A stretch of DNA of 64,000 nt from Peronospora farinosa (GCA_947646735.1 CANTFK010000347.1:36626-100625), one strand, 5' to 3'. Positions 31,509-43,484 are shown, numbered from the stretch's first letter. Program-made: numbers and translations. Notes: a model not told the origin generated them from the sequence alone.

Positions 31509-32839
31509 ATGAGTGAGGAAGCCACGAATAAACGTACGTCATGATTAGTTTGCAATTTTGTTGCTTTCCATCCTTACTAATAACCGTCAATTTCTCTGTT
31601 TTCTCTCTACAGCGACGTCTGGTGTCGTGTCCTTCCTAACCGGTGGATTCGGCGGTACGTTCAACTCGAGCAATCATTTGAATACAATTGTACCCTATCT
31701 TCTATATACTTACACTAACAATTACATTGTGTACATAGGCATGTGCCTCGTGGCAACAGGTCACCCTCTGGACCTCATTAAGGTTAACATGCAGACGCAA
31801 CCAAAGCCTCTGCTCGGTCAGGCGCCCATGTACACGAATGCTATCGACTGTGCTCGAAAAATGATTGCTAAGGACGGGGTACGAATATTTGAATGTAACA
31901 GATGAACGTGAAAGGGATGAAGATGCTGATATGTTACTCTGGGGCACTTGTGATCAATTGCTCAATGCAGATTCGTGGCTTGTACCGTGGCATGTCGGCA
32001 CCGCTAGTGGGTGTCACTCCTATCTTTGCTACGTGCTTTTGGGGCTACGACATGGGCAAACTTATTGCGGTTAGAATACTCTGTCATTCTTTATAGTGGG
32101 GTTAAAACTCTTGTTTTATTCTAATGCAATACATGTCACTACCTGTAGATTAAGGCGTCGAACCAGTCGCCAACGGCACCTTTATCTATGGGGCAGATCA
32201 TGTTTGCAGGCGGATTTTCAGCCATTCCGGCTACTGTGATCATGGCACCTGGTGAGCGCATCAAATGCTTGCTTCAGATCCAAGCACAGGCCGTGGAACG
32301 TGGTGAACCTAAGCTGTACAATGGCATGGTTGATTGTGCCAAGAAACTGTACCGCACGGGCGGTCTATCAAGCATTTTCCGTGGCTGGGAAGCAACTTTG
32401 CTGCGTGATGTGCCAGGGTGCGTAATCTGAAGCTACTTTACATGACTGAGGTGACTAACTTTTTGATGTCCTACTTTGATTTAGCTCTGTGGGATATTTT
32501 GGTGGTTTTGAAGCAATTAAACGTGGTCTTACGCCCAAAGACAAGAATCCATCCGACTTGAATGCGTTCCATGTGTTCGTGGCTGGTGGCTTTGCGGGAG
32601 TTATCAACTGGGTCATTGCTATTCCTCCTGATGTGATCAAGTCACGCATTCAAACCGCGCCAGAAGGCACGTACCGCGGCATTGTGCATTGTTTTCAGGT
32701 ACTCATGAAACAAGAGGGACCTGGTGCGCTTTTCACCGGCGTAGGGCCTGCGATGGCTCGCGCATTTCCTGCCAATGCCGCCTGTTTCCTGGGCGTAGAA
32801 TTTTCGAAAAAGTTCCTCGGGTTTTTAGGTTTCTACTAA
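31509..32839 (+). CDS. Mitochondrial carrier, carnitine/acylcarnitine (SLC25A20)-like, six exons
   Basis: Exons 31509-31533, 31613-31654, 31739-31878, 31971-32069, 32149-32417 and 32485-32839 join in phase to 309 residues, the usual carrier length. The three carrier repeats show their P-x-[DE]-x-x-[KR] signatures: [14 protein letters not shown] (about 32-37), [15 protein letters not shown] (about 136-141) and [13 protein letters not shown] (about 239-244). The second, [12 protein letters not shown], is distinctive of carnitine/acylcarnitine carriers. So is the overall order, with [18 protein letters not shown] after the first repeat. It would exchange acylcarnitines or a related substrate across the inner membrane. 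The tiny first exon encodes MSEEATNK only. Substrate is inferred from motif similarity; an ornithine-type specificity cannot be excluded. Confidence 0.85.
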
Positions 32840-32981
32840 GCTCACGTAAGCAAGTGAAGCATTTGATACAACAAGACAACAACGTGGAAAATGACCTCAT
32901 CTTTCTCCGTGTGCGGGTGACCTAACAAGGTCTATACATTTACTACTTCACGAAAGGTTACCAGGTTCATTTAATTGTTGC

Positions 32982-33596
32982 TTACTTGAGAAGACTCTTG
33001 CGCGAGAAAGCATCGTTGATTTCTGCTCGCGGTTCGTCCGTTCCACGATACAATGTGTTGCTGTAGAGCTCCAATACGTCTCTGTAGTCAAACAGCATCA
33101 TTACCATGACAAAAGAAAAGGTCCATTAACATTGCAACACAATCATTCGCCATTTCATTCAGTCCAAAACGTACGAAATGCGCTTGAGCTCGACTTTTGC
33201 GTCGGCAATAGCGGCCTCCTGCTCTTCCAGTGACGTATCTGTCCCCGGCAACGAGCGCAGCAACTCCATTGCTTCAGTGTACTTCTGTTTTACGGACACT
33301 GCCTGCAGTTCATGAGCATGAGCATGAGACGAGCCTCGTCTTTGTATCAACAATTACAAAAGATCATTGCGTACCGAGGCCGAAACGTCTCCGATCCGTA
33401 TCGTCTCTTGGTTGGAGCTGGCCGAGAGGACGTCCTTCAGTACATCGATGAGGTTGGGCAGCACGTCGAACGTCTATACATAACGGCAAATTTTAGTCAC
33501 TTGTATGCCTCTCTATTAGTGCCCAGAAAGCATGTTTACCTCGTATAACTTCGCCTTAGAGATGGAAGAGCTCGAGTTCATTATTTCCTCGGTCAT
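32982..33596 (-). CDS. MED9: Small four-exon protein resembling Mediator subunit 9
   Basis: Exons on the minus strand are 33596-33540, 33473-33375, 33302-33175 and 33081-32982. All have GT-AG borders and consistent phases and give 127 residues. An N-terminal helix (FDVLPNLIDVLKDVL) is followed by a coiled-coil segment (VSVKQKYTEAMELLRSLPG) and then TSLEEQEAAIADAKVELKRI. This resembles the MED9 core, with 'LRSLPG' followed by an EEQ helix comparable to 'ISTMPG...PEQQ' of animal MED9. The C-terminal tail (DVLELYSNTLYRGTDEPRAE) is not part of that match. MED9 sits in the Mediator middle module. The exon model is well supported by splice phases; the family name is tentative. Confidence 0.6.
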
Positions 33597-33826
33597 TTTG
33601 TGAAGAGGTTTTCAATTTATGTTCGTATAAAGTTTCGTGACAGAAGATGGGTATGGAACAATCTTTACAGCACAACCCACCAAGAGCTTCAGTAAATGGC
33701 TACACCTTGTCAAGGACTATAAAATAATTGGTGGGACAAAAGATGCAAGCATCTTTGGGAAGAATTTATTCCTATTCACGTGTGCAATAAAGTCACTGTG
33801 TCGATCGACTCTTTAAGAAGCACGGC

Positions 33827-34493
33827 TTACTCCTTCTTAGCCACAACAGGGACGGCAGCCTTTTTCGCCTTACGCTCTCGAGCAAGCTTTGCCTTTTCCT
33901 TACGGGCCTCCGACTGTTCCTTGAGTGTCTTTTCGCGATGACGTTCAGCCTTCATCTTGTGAATGGTCTCCATAAGCACACGTTTATTCTTGAACTGATT
34001 ACCCTTGCTACGCATGTATAGCTCATGGTAAATGTGCTTATCAATCTTCTTAGCTTCACGGTACTTGCGCAAAAGACGACGAAGGACACGAATACGACGC
34101 ATCCAAATCACCTTGAATGGTAGACGAGCATTCGCCGTACCACGACGCTTACCGATACCAGTGTGACGACCTTTACGTTTCGCTTCGTTACGCTTCGTAA
34201 AGCGAGCACGCGAATGGATCACCTGCGGTTTCTTAATGACAAAGCCATCCTTTACAAGCTTACGAATGTTCTGGCGTGAGTTCGCCAGCGCAATCTCGTT
34301 CGACTCGTTCGGGTCGAGCCAGATTTTACGTTTGCCACATTTGAGCACGGACGCGGCCAGACTGGAGATTTACAGAGAACATTAAGAGGAAAAGACTGTC
34401 AATATATATATATTCTGCATCTTGTTTCGTGACCTATTTATTGTTGCAGTAGCTTATGCAAACGCACCGCTTCTGAAGCTTCAAAGACACCAT
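33827..34493 (-). CDS. RPL19: 60S ribosomal protein L19 (eL19), two exons
   Basis: Exon 1 (34493-34468) encodes MVSLKLQK and joins exon 2 (34361-33827) through a GT-AG intron of 106 nt, giving 186 residues. Exon 2 carries the eL19 core: [76 protein letters not shown] Lys/Arg-rich C-terminal helix follows ([20 protein letters not shown]). Without exon 1 the protein would lack the conserved start, and the first ATG of exon 2 at 34348 is internal. It forms part of the large cytoplasmic ribosomal subunit, including an intersubunit bridge. Confidence 0.95.
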
Positions 34494-34773
34494 AATCTTT
34501 CTTCCTATTTGTCCCAAAGAATTAATGGACGTCAAACGGTCATAATCGCTACCAGAGGATATTGTATACAAAATACAAGATAGTGATTGTCGCTATACAA
34601 ACGGGAAGAGAGAGAGGAGAGCGCCCAATAGGAACAAAGGGTGAAATGACTGGCCAGGCCACGGATTGACGACCACTCATGATTTGGGACCGGACCGGTT
34701 AATCGAACTGGACGATTATTGGTTACCTTGCAATAGTGACCAAAAACAAGCTGAGGCAAAAAGTGATGCTAAC
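34494..34773. other. eL19 upstream region
   Basis: Promoter side of the eL19 gene, up to the first detectable trace of the tandem array. No gene is seen. Confidence 0.4.
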
Positions 34774-35214
34774 ACTTCAAACAGCCGTTTGCCTCTTCTA
34801 CAATCACCACATAGCGGTAGACTCGCTCATGAACGTAAAAAACTAGAGATTAAGTCACGAGTTTTTGTATTTCGTAAATGCTTTTAGCGTCAAGGAATAT
34901 CGCTGGCAATTACAATGAAATTTGCTACAAGAATTCCGCTGCGATTGACAAGAACCCTTTGAAGCAATACAAAAATATTAAAAACAACAACAACGAAAAA
35001 ATTGAAAAGATCGATGACATCAAACGTTTCGATTCTTTTCCACTCATTATAGCAAATAGCAATTCTTAGCTTGAATAGACGGCATAAGCGAGTCAATAGC
35101 TAAGAGCAGCAGAAGGTAACTTAAAAGGTAACTGAAGACAGAAACATAAGCTTTCCAGCAAACTGTTTTCGTGTGATCAGGGAAGAGCTGAGCTCCTCCC
35201 GCTGTTGGCAGCGC

Positions 35215-35538
35215 TTACCATCCCCGACCATGGTGTCCATGTCCGTGCCCGTGCCCGTGTCCGTGTCCATGTCCGTGCCCGTGTCCATGTCCGTGTCCGT
35301 GTCCGTGTCCATGACCATGTCCATGTCCGTGTCCGTGTCCACCGCGTCCCCAACCACGATTTTCCATACCCATTTCCTTTTGGTCGATATCCTCTTTCGG
35401 CACATCTGCAGTGGGCTGCATAGCTTCAGTTGCAGGGACATCGATTGTGGTGGCGTCGGTAAGAGCTCGTAGCGCGGGCTTGTCAGCAGAAGCGACGGTC
35501 GTTATAGCGAGCGCGACGGCAAAAGCTGTAAACTTCAT
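35215..35538 (-). CDS. Gly/His-rich secreted protein, array unit 1
   Basis: The 107-residue protein has the signal peptide MKFTAFAVALAITTVASA, then DKPALRALTD, an acidic linker, MENRGWGRGG, and the longest uninterrupted (HG)n run in the window. It ends HHGRGW. It diverges most from the other array members and lacks the central GGWG. An insertion of about 210 bp (about 35577-35786) separates it from the usual promoter, whose Inr is altered to TTATTTC. Its regulation may therefore differ. Confidence 0.8.
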   Translation of the reverse strand: MKFTAFAVALAITTVASADKPALRALTDATTIDVPATEAMQPTADVPKEDIDQKEMGMENRGWGRGGHGHGHGHGHGHGHGHGHGHGHGHGHGHGHGHGHGHHGRGW

Positions 35539-36529
35539 GATCTTGACACTCTTGGCTCTGTTGCTTCAGGTATTGGAGGCAAAATGCGTTGTGAGCTGAT
35601 GTCGAACCCGCTGAAATGGCGATGTCTTCGAATACATGACTGGCTCATTTACATTTTGTCAAACAAACTTTCCATTATCTAGTTACCTTTAAACTTCTTG
35701 TTTGCTTTAACGACCCTCGTGCGAAGCTTTCTGGGTACCTGCTTGGCTTGTTGGCGGTTAGCGCAGCTTCTCCCATCCCTTCCCGTAATTGCGTTGTGAG
35801 TTGAAATAAACAAGCAGGTAAGCAGGTTGTGAGTTCTCTCGGAGATCGAGGAAATGGCGTGAAGTTGTAAACTGCACGGTCGCCGCCTAAATATATTAGC
35901 ATAGTTACGAAAGTGATGATACAAAAATCAAAGCAAGTTAGAACACAGCCACAACTTTTCTTCCAACTCTTACACGTGCGAAGCGGTAGTTTGGAGAGGC
36001 ATTTTGACTCCGACAATGGTATGGTGACCACGTTCGTCATAGCGACGATGGCAGCGATGGTGATGGCGGCAAACTTCGTGTTGCGTCGCGTAGTTTGTGG
36101 TGGGTGGTGGGTATGGTACACGCATAAACAGCCGTTTGCCTCTTGTATCACCACGTAGCGTTCGACTCATTCATGGCATTCCATCATGCTATATACTACT
36201 ATCTTGTCGTATCTCGTGCGGTGTTATGATGGGTTGACGTCGTCAATATCATTCTGTCGATAATCGGATGACACACCTGTAGCATTTTCAGCTGCAATTG
36301 ACAAGAACCGTTATGGCCGAAGCAGATGAAATTGTTGAAATTACAAGGAGAATCAAATATCGAGTGACATCACAAACGTTCGATTTGATTTCAATCGTTA
36401 TAGCAACTACTTAGCTTGAATAGACGGCAAGAGCAGTCGAATGTAATTGACGACGAAAACGAAAGCTTTCCAGCAAACTGTTTTCGTGTAATCAGGAAAG
36501 AGTTGACCTCGTCCAGCTGTTGGAAGCGC

Positions 36530-36802
36530 TTACCATCCCCGACCATGGTGTCCGTGCCCGTGCCCGTGCCCGTGTTCATGTCCATGTCCATGACCATGTC
36601 CATGTCCGTGTCCACCGCGTCCCCAACCACGATTTTCCATACTCATTTCCTTTTGGTCGTCATCCTCTTTCGGTGCATCTGCAGTGGGCTGCATAGCTTC
36701 AGTTGCGGTGACGTCGGTAAGAGCTCGTAGCGCACGCGTGTCAGCAGAAATGACGGTCGTGGCAGCGAGTGCAGCAGCGACGGCGAAAGCTGTGAACTTC
36801 AT
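36530..36802 (-). CDS. Gly/His-rich secreted protein, array unit 2
   Basis: The intact 90-residue member serves as the reference for the family. Residues 1-20 are the signal peptide (MKFTAFAVAAALAATTVISA), 21-32 DTRALRALTDVT, 33-52 the acidic linker ending EDDDQKE, then MENRGWGRGG and the HG repeat with one GHEHG, ending HHGRGW. An RXLR-like RALR sits at residues 23-26 immediately after the predicted cleavage site, closer than in typical RXLR effectors. The longer frame from 36937 includes leader codons and is not used. Confidence 0.85.
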   Translation of the reverse strand: MKFTAFAVAAALAATTVISADTRALRALTDVTATEAMQPTADAPKEDDDQKEMSMENRGWGRGGHGHGHGHGHGHEHGHGHGHGHHGRGW

Positions 36803-36843
36803 GTTGTTGACAGTACTGTGTGGGAGCTGGTTTAGATATCGGA

Positions 36844-36870
36844 GGCAAATTGCGTTGTGACTTGAAATGA
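36844..36870 (-). promoter_or_regulatory. Inr + FPR promoter of array unit 2 (representative of the array)
   Basis: On the minus strand TCATTTC (36870-36864) precedes CAATTTGCC (36852-36844), 42 nt upstream of the start codon. The same pair at the same spacing occurs upstream of nearly all array genes. Unit 1 (shifted, altered Inr) and unit 26 (FPR region shortened) are the exceptions. Confidence 0.75.
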
Positions 36871-37510
36871 ACAAGCAGGTAAGCAGGTTGTGAGTTCTCT
36901 CGGAGATCGAGGAAATGGCGTGAAGAAGCTGTGTCAACTGCCATCACATCAAGCGGGTACTGAGAAAGCTACGTCAACGTTGTAAATTGCACGGTCGACG
37001 CTTAAATGTATTAGCATAGTTACGAAAGTGATGATACAAAAATCAAAGCAAGCTAGAACACAGCCACAGCTTTTCTTCCAACTCTTACACGTGCGAAGCG
37101 GTATTTTGGAGAGGCATTTTGACTCCGACAATGGTACGGTGACCACGTTCGTCATATCGACGATGACAGCGATGGTGATGGCGGCAAACTTCGTGTTGCG
37201 TCGCGTGGTTGGGGGGGTGGTGGGTGGTGGGTATGGTGCACGCGTAAACAGCCGTTTGCCTCTTGTATCACCACGTAGCGTTCGACTCATTCATGGCATT
37301 CCACCATGCTATATACTACGATCTTGTCGTATCTCGTGCGGTGTTATGATGGGTTGACGTCGTCAATATCATTCTGTCGATAATCGGATGACACACCTGT
37401 AGCATTTTCAGCTGCAATTGACAAGAACCGTTATGGCCGAAGCAGATGAAATTGTTGAAATTACAAGGAGAATCAAATATCGAGTGACATCACAAACGTT
37501 CGATTTGATT

Positions 37511-37921
37511 TCAATCGTTATAGCAACTACTTCGCTTGAATAGACGGCATAAACGAGTCAATAGCCAAGAGCAGTAGAATGTATTTGACGACGAAAACGA
37601 AAGCTTTCCAGCATACGATTTTCGTGTGATCAGGTAAGAGTTGAGCTCGTCCAGCTGTTGGCAGCGCTTACCATCCCCGACCACGGTGTCCGTGTCCGTG
37701 TCCCCAGCCACCGTGTCCATGTCCGTGTCTCCACCGCGTCCCCAACCACGATTTTCCATACTCATTTCCTTTTGGTCGTCATCCTCTTTCGGTGCATCTG
37801 CAGTGGGCTGCATAGCTTCAGTTGCGGTGACGTCGGTAAGAGCTCGTAGCGCACGCGTGTCAGCAGAAATGACGGTCGTGGCAGCGAGTGCAGCAGCGAC
37901 GGCGAAAGCTGTGAACTTCAT
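37511..37921 (-). pseudogene. Array unit 3, tail shifted into the Asp/Thr frame
   Basis: The signal peptide and RALR are intact. A deletion near 37730 (gtctccaccg in place of gtgtccaccg) puts the hexamer repeat in the DTDT frame, so the tail reads GGDTDMDTVAGDTDTDTVVGD and runs on through normally untranslated sequence to 37511 (136 residues). It could still be a secreted product but without His/Gly repeats. Confidence 0.6.
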
Positions 37922-38743
37922 GTTGTTAACAGTACTGTGTGGGAGCTGGTTTAGATATCGGAGGCAAATTGCGTTGTGACTTGAAATGAACAAGCAGGTA
38001 AGCAGGTTGTGAGTTCTCTCGGAGATCGAGGAAATGGCGTGAAGAAGCTGTGTCAACTGCCATCACATCAAGCGGGTACTGAGAAAGCTACGTCAACGTT
38101 GTAAATTGCACGGTCGACGCCTAAATGTATTAGCATAGTTACGAAAGTGATGATACAAAAATCAAAGCAAGCTAGAACACAGCCACAACTTTTCTTCCAA
38201 TTCTTACACGTGCGAAGCGGTAGTTTGGAGAGGCATTTTGACTCCGACAATGGTACGGTGACCACGTTCGTCATATCGACGATGACAGCGATGGTGATGG
38301 CGGCAAACTTCGTGTTGCGTCTCGTGGTTGGTGGTGGGTGGTGGGTATGGTGCACGCGTAAACAGCCGTTTGCCTCTTGTATCACCACGTAGCGTTCGAC
38401 TCATTCATGGCATTCCACCATGCTATATACTACGATCTTGTCGTATCTCGTGCGGTGTTATGATGGGTTGACGTCGTCAATATCATTCTGTCGATAATCG
38501 GATGACACACCTGTAGCATTTTCAGCTGCAATTGACAAGAACCGTTATGGCCGAAGCAGATGAAATTGTTGAAATTACAAGGAGAATCAAATATCGAGTG
38601 ACATCACAAACGTTCGATTTGATTTCAATCGTTATAGCAACTACTTCGCTTGAATAGACGGCATAAACGAGTCAATAGCCAAGAGCAGTAGAATGTATTT
38701 GACGACGAAAACGAAAGCTTTCCAGCATACGATTTTCGTGTGA

Positions 38744-39034
38744 TCAGGTAAGAGTTGAGCTCGTCCAGCTGTTGGCAGCGCTTACCATCCCCGACCACGG
38801 TGTCCGTGTCCGTGTCCCCAGCCACCGTGTCCATGTCCGTGTCTCACCGCGTCCCCAACCACGATTTTCCCAGCCCATTTCCTTTTGGTCGTCATCCTCT
38901 TTCGGTGCATCTGCAGTGGGCTGCATAGCTTCAGTTGCGGTGACGTCGGTAAGAGCTTGTAGCGCAGGCGTGTCAGCAGAAATGACGGTCGTGGCAGCGA
39001 GTGCAGCAGCGACGGCGAAAGCTGTGAACTTCAT
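38744..39034 (-). pseudogene. Array unit 4, tail shifted into the Arg/Thr frame
   Basis: The signal peptide is intact and the linker carries PALQ. After WGRG the frame changes to ETRTWTRWLGTRTRTPWSGM, ending at 38744. The cause is 'gtgtctcaccgcg' in place of 'gtgtccgtgtccaccgcg'. The same lesion is shared with units 8, 10, 11, 21, 24 and 26. Confidence 0.6.
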
Positions 39035-39893
39035 GTTGTTAACAGTACTGTGTGGGAGCTGGTTTAGATATCGGAGGCAAATTGCGTTGTGACTTGAAAT
39101 GAACAAGCAGGTAAGCAGGTTGTGAGTTCTCTCGGAGATCGAGGAAATGGCGTGAAGAAGCTGTGTCAACTGCCATCACATCAAGCGGGTACTGAGAAAG
39201 CTACGTCAACGTTGTAAATTGCACGGTCGACGCCTAAATGTATTAGCATAGTTACGAAAGTGATGATACAAAAATCAAAGCAAGTTAGAACACAGCCACA
39301 GCTTTTCTTCCAACTCTTACACGTGCGAAGCGGTAGTTTGGAGAGGCATTTTGACTCCGATAATGGTACGGTGACCACGTTCGTCATATCGACGATGACA
39401 GCGATGGTGATGGCGGCAAACCGTGTGTTACGCGCGTAGTTGGTGGTGGGTGGTGGGTATGGTACACGCGTAAACAGCCGTTTGCCTCTTGTATCACCAC
39501 GTAGCGTTCGACTCATTCATGGCATTCCACCATGCTATATACTACTATCTTGTCGTATCTCGTGCGGTGTTATGATGGGTTGACGTCGTCAATATCATTC
39601 TGTCGATAATCGGATGACACACCTGTAGCATTTTCAGCTGCAATTGACAAGAACCGTTATGGCCGAAGCAGATGAAATTGTTGAAATTACAAGGAGAATC
39701 AAATATCGAGTGACATCACAAACGTTCGATTTGATTTCAATCGTTATAGCAACTACTTCGCTTGAATAGACGGCATAAACGAGTCAATAGCCAAGAGCAG
39801 TAGAATGTATTTGACGACGAAAACGAAAGCTTTCCAGCATACGATTTTCGTGTGATCAGGAAAGAGTTGAGCTCGTCCCGCTGTAAACAGCGC

Positions 39894-40139
39894 TTACCAT
39901 CCCCATCCTCGGCGCCCGTGTCCGTATCCCCATCCACCGTGTCCCCAACCACGGTGTCCCCAACCACGATGTTCCCAGCCCATTTCCTTTTGGTCGTCAT
40001 CCTCTTTCGGTGCATCTGCAGTGGGCTGCATAGCTTCAGTTGCGGTGACGTCGGTAAGAGCTTGTAGCGCAGGCGTGTCAGCAGAAATGACGGTCGTGGC
40101 AGCGAGTGCAGCAGCGACGGCGAAAGCTGTGAACTTCAT
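39894..40139 (-). CDS. Gly/Trp/His-rich secreted protein, array unit 5
   Basis: The intact 81-residue variant has a Trp-rich tail (WEHRGWGHRGWGHGGWGYGH, then GRRGWGW) closer to unit 0 at 21541 than to the pure HG type. It has PALQ at the RXLR-like position. Confidence 0.8.
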   Translation of the reverse strand: MKFTAFAVAAALAATTVISADTPALQALTDVTATEAMQPTADAPKEDDDQKEMGWEHRGWGHRGWGHGGWGYGHGRRGWGW

Positions 40140-40998
40140 GTTGTTAACAGTACTGTGTGGGAGCTGGTTTAGATATCGGAGGCAAATTGCGTTGTGAGTT
40201 GAAATGAACAAGCAGGTAAGCAGGTTGTGAGTTCTCTCGGAGATCGAGGAAATGGCGTGAAGAAGCTGTGTCAACTGCCATCACATCAAGCGGGTACTGA
40301 GAAAGCTACGTCAACGTTGTAAATTGCACGGTCGACGCCTAAATGTATTAGCATAGTTACGAAAGTGATGATACAAAAATCAAAGCAAGTTAGAACACAG
40401 CCACAGCTTTTCTTCCAACTCTTACACGTGCGAAGCGGTAGTTTGGAGAGGCATTTTGACTCCGATAATGGTACGGTGACCACGTTCGTCATATCGACGA
40501 TGACAGCGATGGTGATGGCGGCAAACCGTGTGTTACGCGCGTAGTTGGTGGTGGGTGGTGGGTATGGTACACGCGTAAACAGCCGTTTGCCTCTTGTATC
40601 ACCACGTAGCGTTCGACTCATTCATGGCATTCCATCATGCTATATACTACTATCTTGTCGTATTTCGTGTGGTGTTATGATGGGTTGACGTCGTCAATAT
40701 CATTCTGTCGATAATCGGATGACACACCTGTAGCATTTTCAGCTGCAATTGACAAGAACCGTTATGGCCGAAGCAGATGAAATTGTTGAAATTACAAGGA
40801 GAATCAAATATCGAGTGACATCACAAACGTTCGATTTGATTTCAATCGTTATAGCAACTACTTCGCTTGAATAGACGGCATAAACGAGTCAATAGCCAAG
40901 AGCAGTAGAATGTATTTGACGACGAAAACGAAAGCTTTCCAGCATACTATTTTCGTGTGATCAGGAAAGAGTTGACCTCGTCCAGCTGTTGGCAGCGC

Positions 40999-41254
40999 TT
41001 ACCATCCCCGACCACGGTGTCCGTGTCCGTGTCCCCAGCCACCGTGTCCATGTCCGTGTCCGTCACCGCGTCCCCAACCACGATTTTCCATAGCCCATTT
41101 CCTTTTGGTCGTCATCCTCTTTCGGTGCATCTGCAGTGGGCTGCATAGCTTCAGTTGCGGTGACGTCGGTAAGAGCTTGTAGCGCACGCGTGTCAGCAGA
41201 AATGACGGTCGTGGCAGCGAGTGCAGCAGCGACGGCGAAAGCTGTGAACTTCAT
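40999..41254 (-). pseudogene. Array unit 6, early frameshift
   Basis: One extra base near 41092 (catagcccattt versus catacccattt) sends the reading after DDDQKEMG into YGKSWLGTR and a stop at 41063. The HG tail remains open in another frame down to 40999. RALQ at the RXLR-like position. Confidence 0.75.
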
Positions 41255-42114
41255 GTTGTTAACAGTACTGTGTGGGAGCTGGTTTAGATATCGGAGGCAA
41301 ATTGCGTTGTGACTTGAAATGAACAAGCAGGTAAGCAGGTTGTGAGTTCTCTCGGAGATCGAGGAAATGGCGTGAAGAAGCTGTGTCAACTGCCATCACA
41401 TCAAGCGGGTACTGAGAAAGCTACGTCAACGTTGTAAATTGCACGGTCGACGCTTAAATGTATTAGCATAGTTACGAAAGTGATGATACAAAAATCAAAG
41501 CAAGTTAGAACACAGCCACAGCTTTTCTTCCAACTCTTACACGTGCGAAGCGGTAGTTTGGAGAGGCATTTTGACTCCGATAATGGTACGGTGACCACGT
41601 TCGTCATATCGACGATGACAGCGATGGTGATGGCGGCAAACCGTGTGTTACGCGCGTAGTTGGTGGTGGGTGGTGGGTATGGTACACGCGTAAACAGCCG
41701 TTTGCCTCTTGTATCACCACGTAGCGTTCGACTCATTCATGGCATTCCATCATGCTATATACTACTATCTTGTCGTATTTTGTGTGTTGTTATGATGGGT
41801 TGACGTCGTCAATATCATTCTGTCGATAATCGGATGACACACCTGTAGCATTTTCAGCTGCTATTGACAAGAACCGTTATGGCCGAAGCAGATGAAATTG
41901 TTGAAATTACAAGGAGAATCAAATATCGAGTGACATCACAAACGTTCGATTTGATTTCAATCGTTATAGCAACTACTTCGCTTGAATAGACGGCATAAAC
42001 GAGTCAATAGCCAAGAGCAGTAGAATGTATTTGACGACGAAAACGAAAGCTTTCCAGCATACTGATTTTCGTGTGATCAGGAAAGAGTTGACCTCGTCCA
42101 GCTGTTGGCAGCGC

Positions 42115-42372
42115 TTACCATCCCCGACCACGGTGTCCGTGTCCGTGTCCCCAGCCACCGTGTCCATGTCCGTGTCCGTGTCCACCGCGTCCCCAACCAC
42201 GATTTTCCATACCCATTTCCTTTTGGTCGTCATCCTCTTTCGGTGCATCTGCAGTGGGCTGCATAGCTTCAGTTGCGGTGACGTCGGTAAGAGCTTGTAG
42301 CGCACGCGTGTCAGCAGAAATGACGGTCGTGGCAGCGAGTGCAGCAGCGACGGCGAAAGCTGTGAACTTCAT
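42115..42372 (-). CDS. Gly/His-rich secreted protein, array unit 7
   Basis: Intact 85-residue member with tail GGHGHGHGHGGWGHGHGHRG and final RGW. It has RALQ rather than RALR after the signal peptide. Confidence 0.85.
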   Translation of the reverse strand: MKFTAFAVAAALAATTVISADTRALQALTDVTATEAMQPTADAPKEDDDQKEMGMENRGWGRGGHGHGHGHGGWGHGHGHRGRGW

Positions 42373-43193
42373 GTTGTTAACAGTACTGTGTGGGAGCTGG
42401 TTTAGATATCGGAGGCAAATTGCGTTGTGACTTGAAATGAACAAGCAGGTAAGCAGGTTGTGAGTTCTCTCGGAGATCGAGGAAATGGCGTGAAGAAGCT
42501 GTGTCAACTGCCATCACATCAAGCGGGTACTGAGAAAGCTACGTCAACGTTGTAAATTGCACGGTCGACGCTTAAATGTATTAGCATAGTTACGAAAGTG
42601 ATGATACAAAAATCAAAGCAAGTTAGAACACAGCCACAGCTTTTCTTCCAACTCTTACACGTGCGAAGCGGTAGTTTGGAGAGGCATTTTGACTCCGATA
42701 ATGGTACGGTGACCACGTTCGTCATATCGACGATGACAGCGATGGTGATGGCGGCAAACCGTGTGTTACGCGCGTAGTTGGTGGTGGGTGGTGGGTATGG
42801 TACACGCGTAAACAGCCGTTTGCCTCTTGTATCACCACGTAGCGTTCGACTCATTCATGGCATTCCATCATGCTATATACTACTATCTTGTCGTATTTCG
42901 TGTGTTGTTATGATGGGTTGACGTCGTCAATATCATTCTGTCGATAATCGGATGACACACCTGTAGCATTTTCAGCTGCAATTGACAAGAACCGTTATGG
43001 CCGAAGCAGATGAAATTGTTGAAATTACAAGGAGAATCAAATATCGAGTGACATCACAAACGTTCGATTTGATTTCAATCGTTATAGCAACTACTTCGCT
43101 TGAATAGACGGCATAAACGAGTCAATAGCCAAGAGCAGTAGAATGTATTTGACGACGAAAACGAAAGCTTTCCAGCATACGATTTTCGTGTGA

Positions 43194-43484
43194 TCAGGAA
43201 AGAGTTGAGCTCGTCCAGCTGTTGGCAGCGCTTACCATCCCCGACCACGGTGTCCGTGTCCGTGTCCCCAGCCACCGTGTCCATGTCCGTGTCTCACCGC
43301 GTCCCCAACCACGATTTTCCCAGCCCATTTCCTTTTGGTCGTCATCCTCTTTCGGTGCATCTGCAGTGGGCTGCATAGCTTCAGTTGCGGTGACGTCGGT
43401 AAGAGCTTGTAGCGCAGGCGTGTCAGCAGAAATGACGGTCGTGGCAGCGAGTGCAGCAGCGACGGCGAAAGCTGTGAACTTCAT
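43194..43484 (-). pseudogene. Array unit 8, Arg/Thr-frame tail
   Basis: Same class as unit 4 (ETRTWTRWLGTRTRTPWSGM tail, PALQ). The end residues are STLS instead of STLT. Confidence 0.6.

Noticed and set aside
34348..34348. Start of eL19 at the first ATG of the long exon
   Set aside because: It would begin within the conserved [11 protein letters not shown] segment. A two-exon model restores the normal N-terminus.
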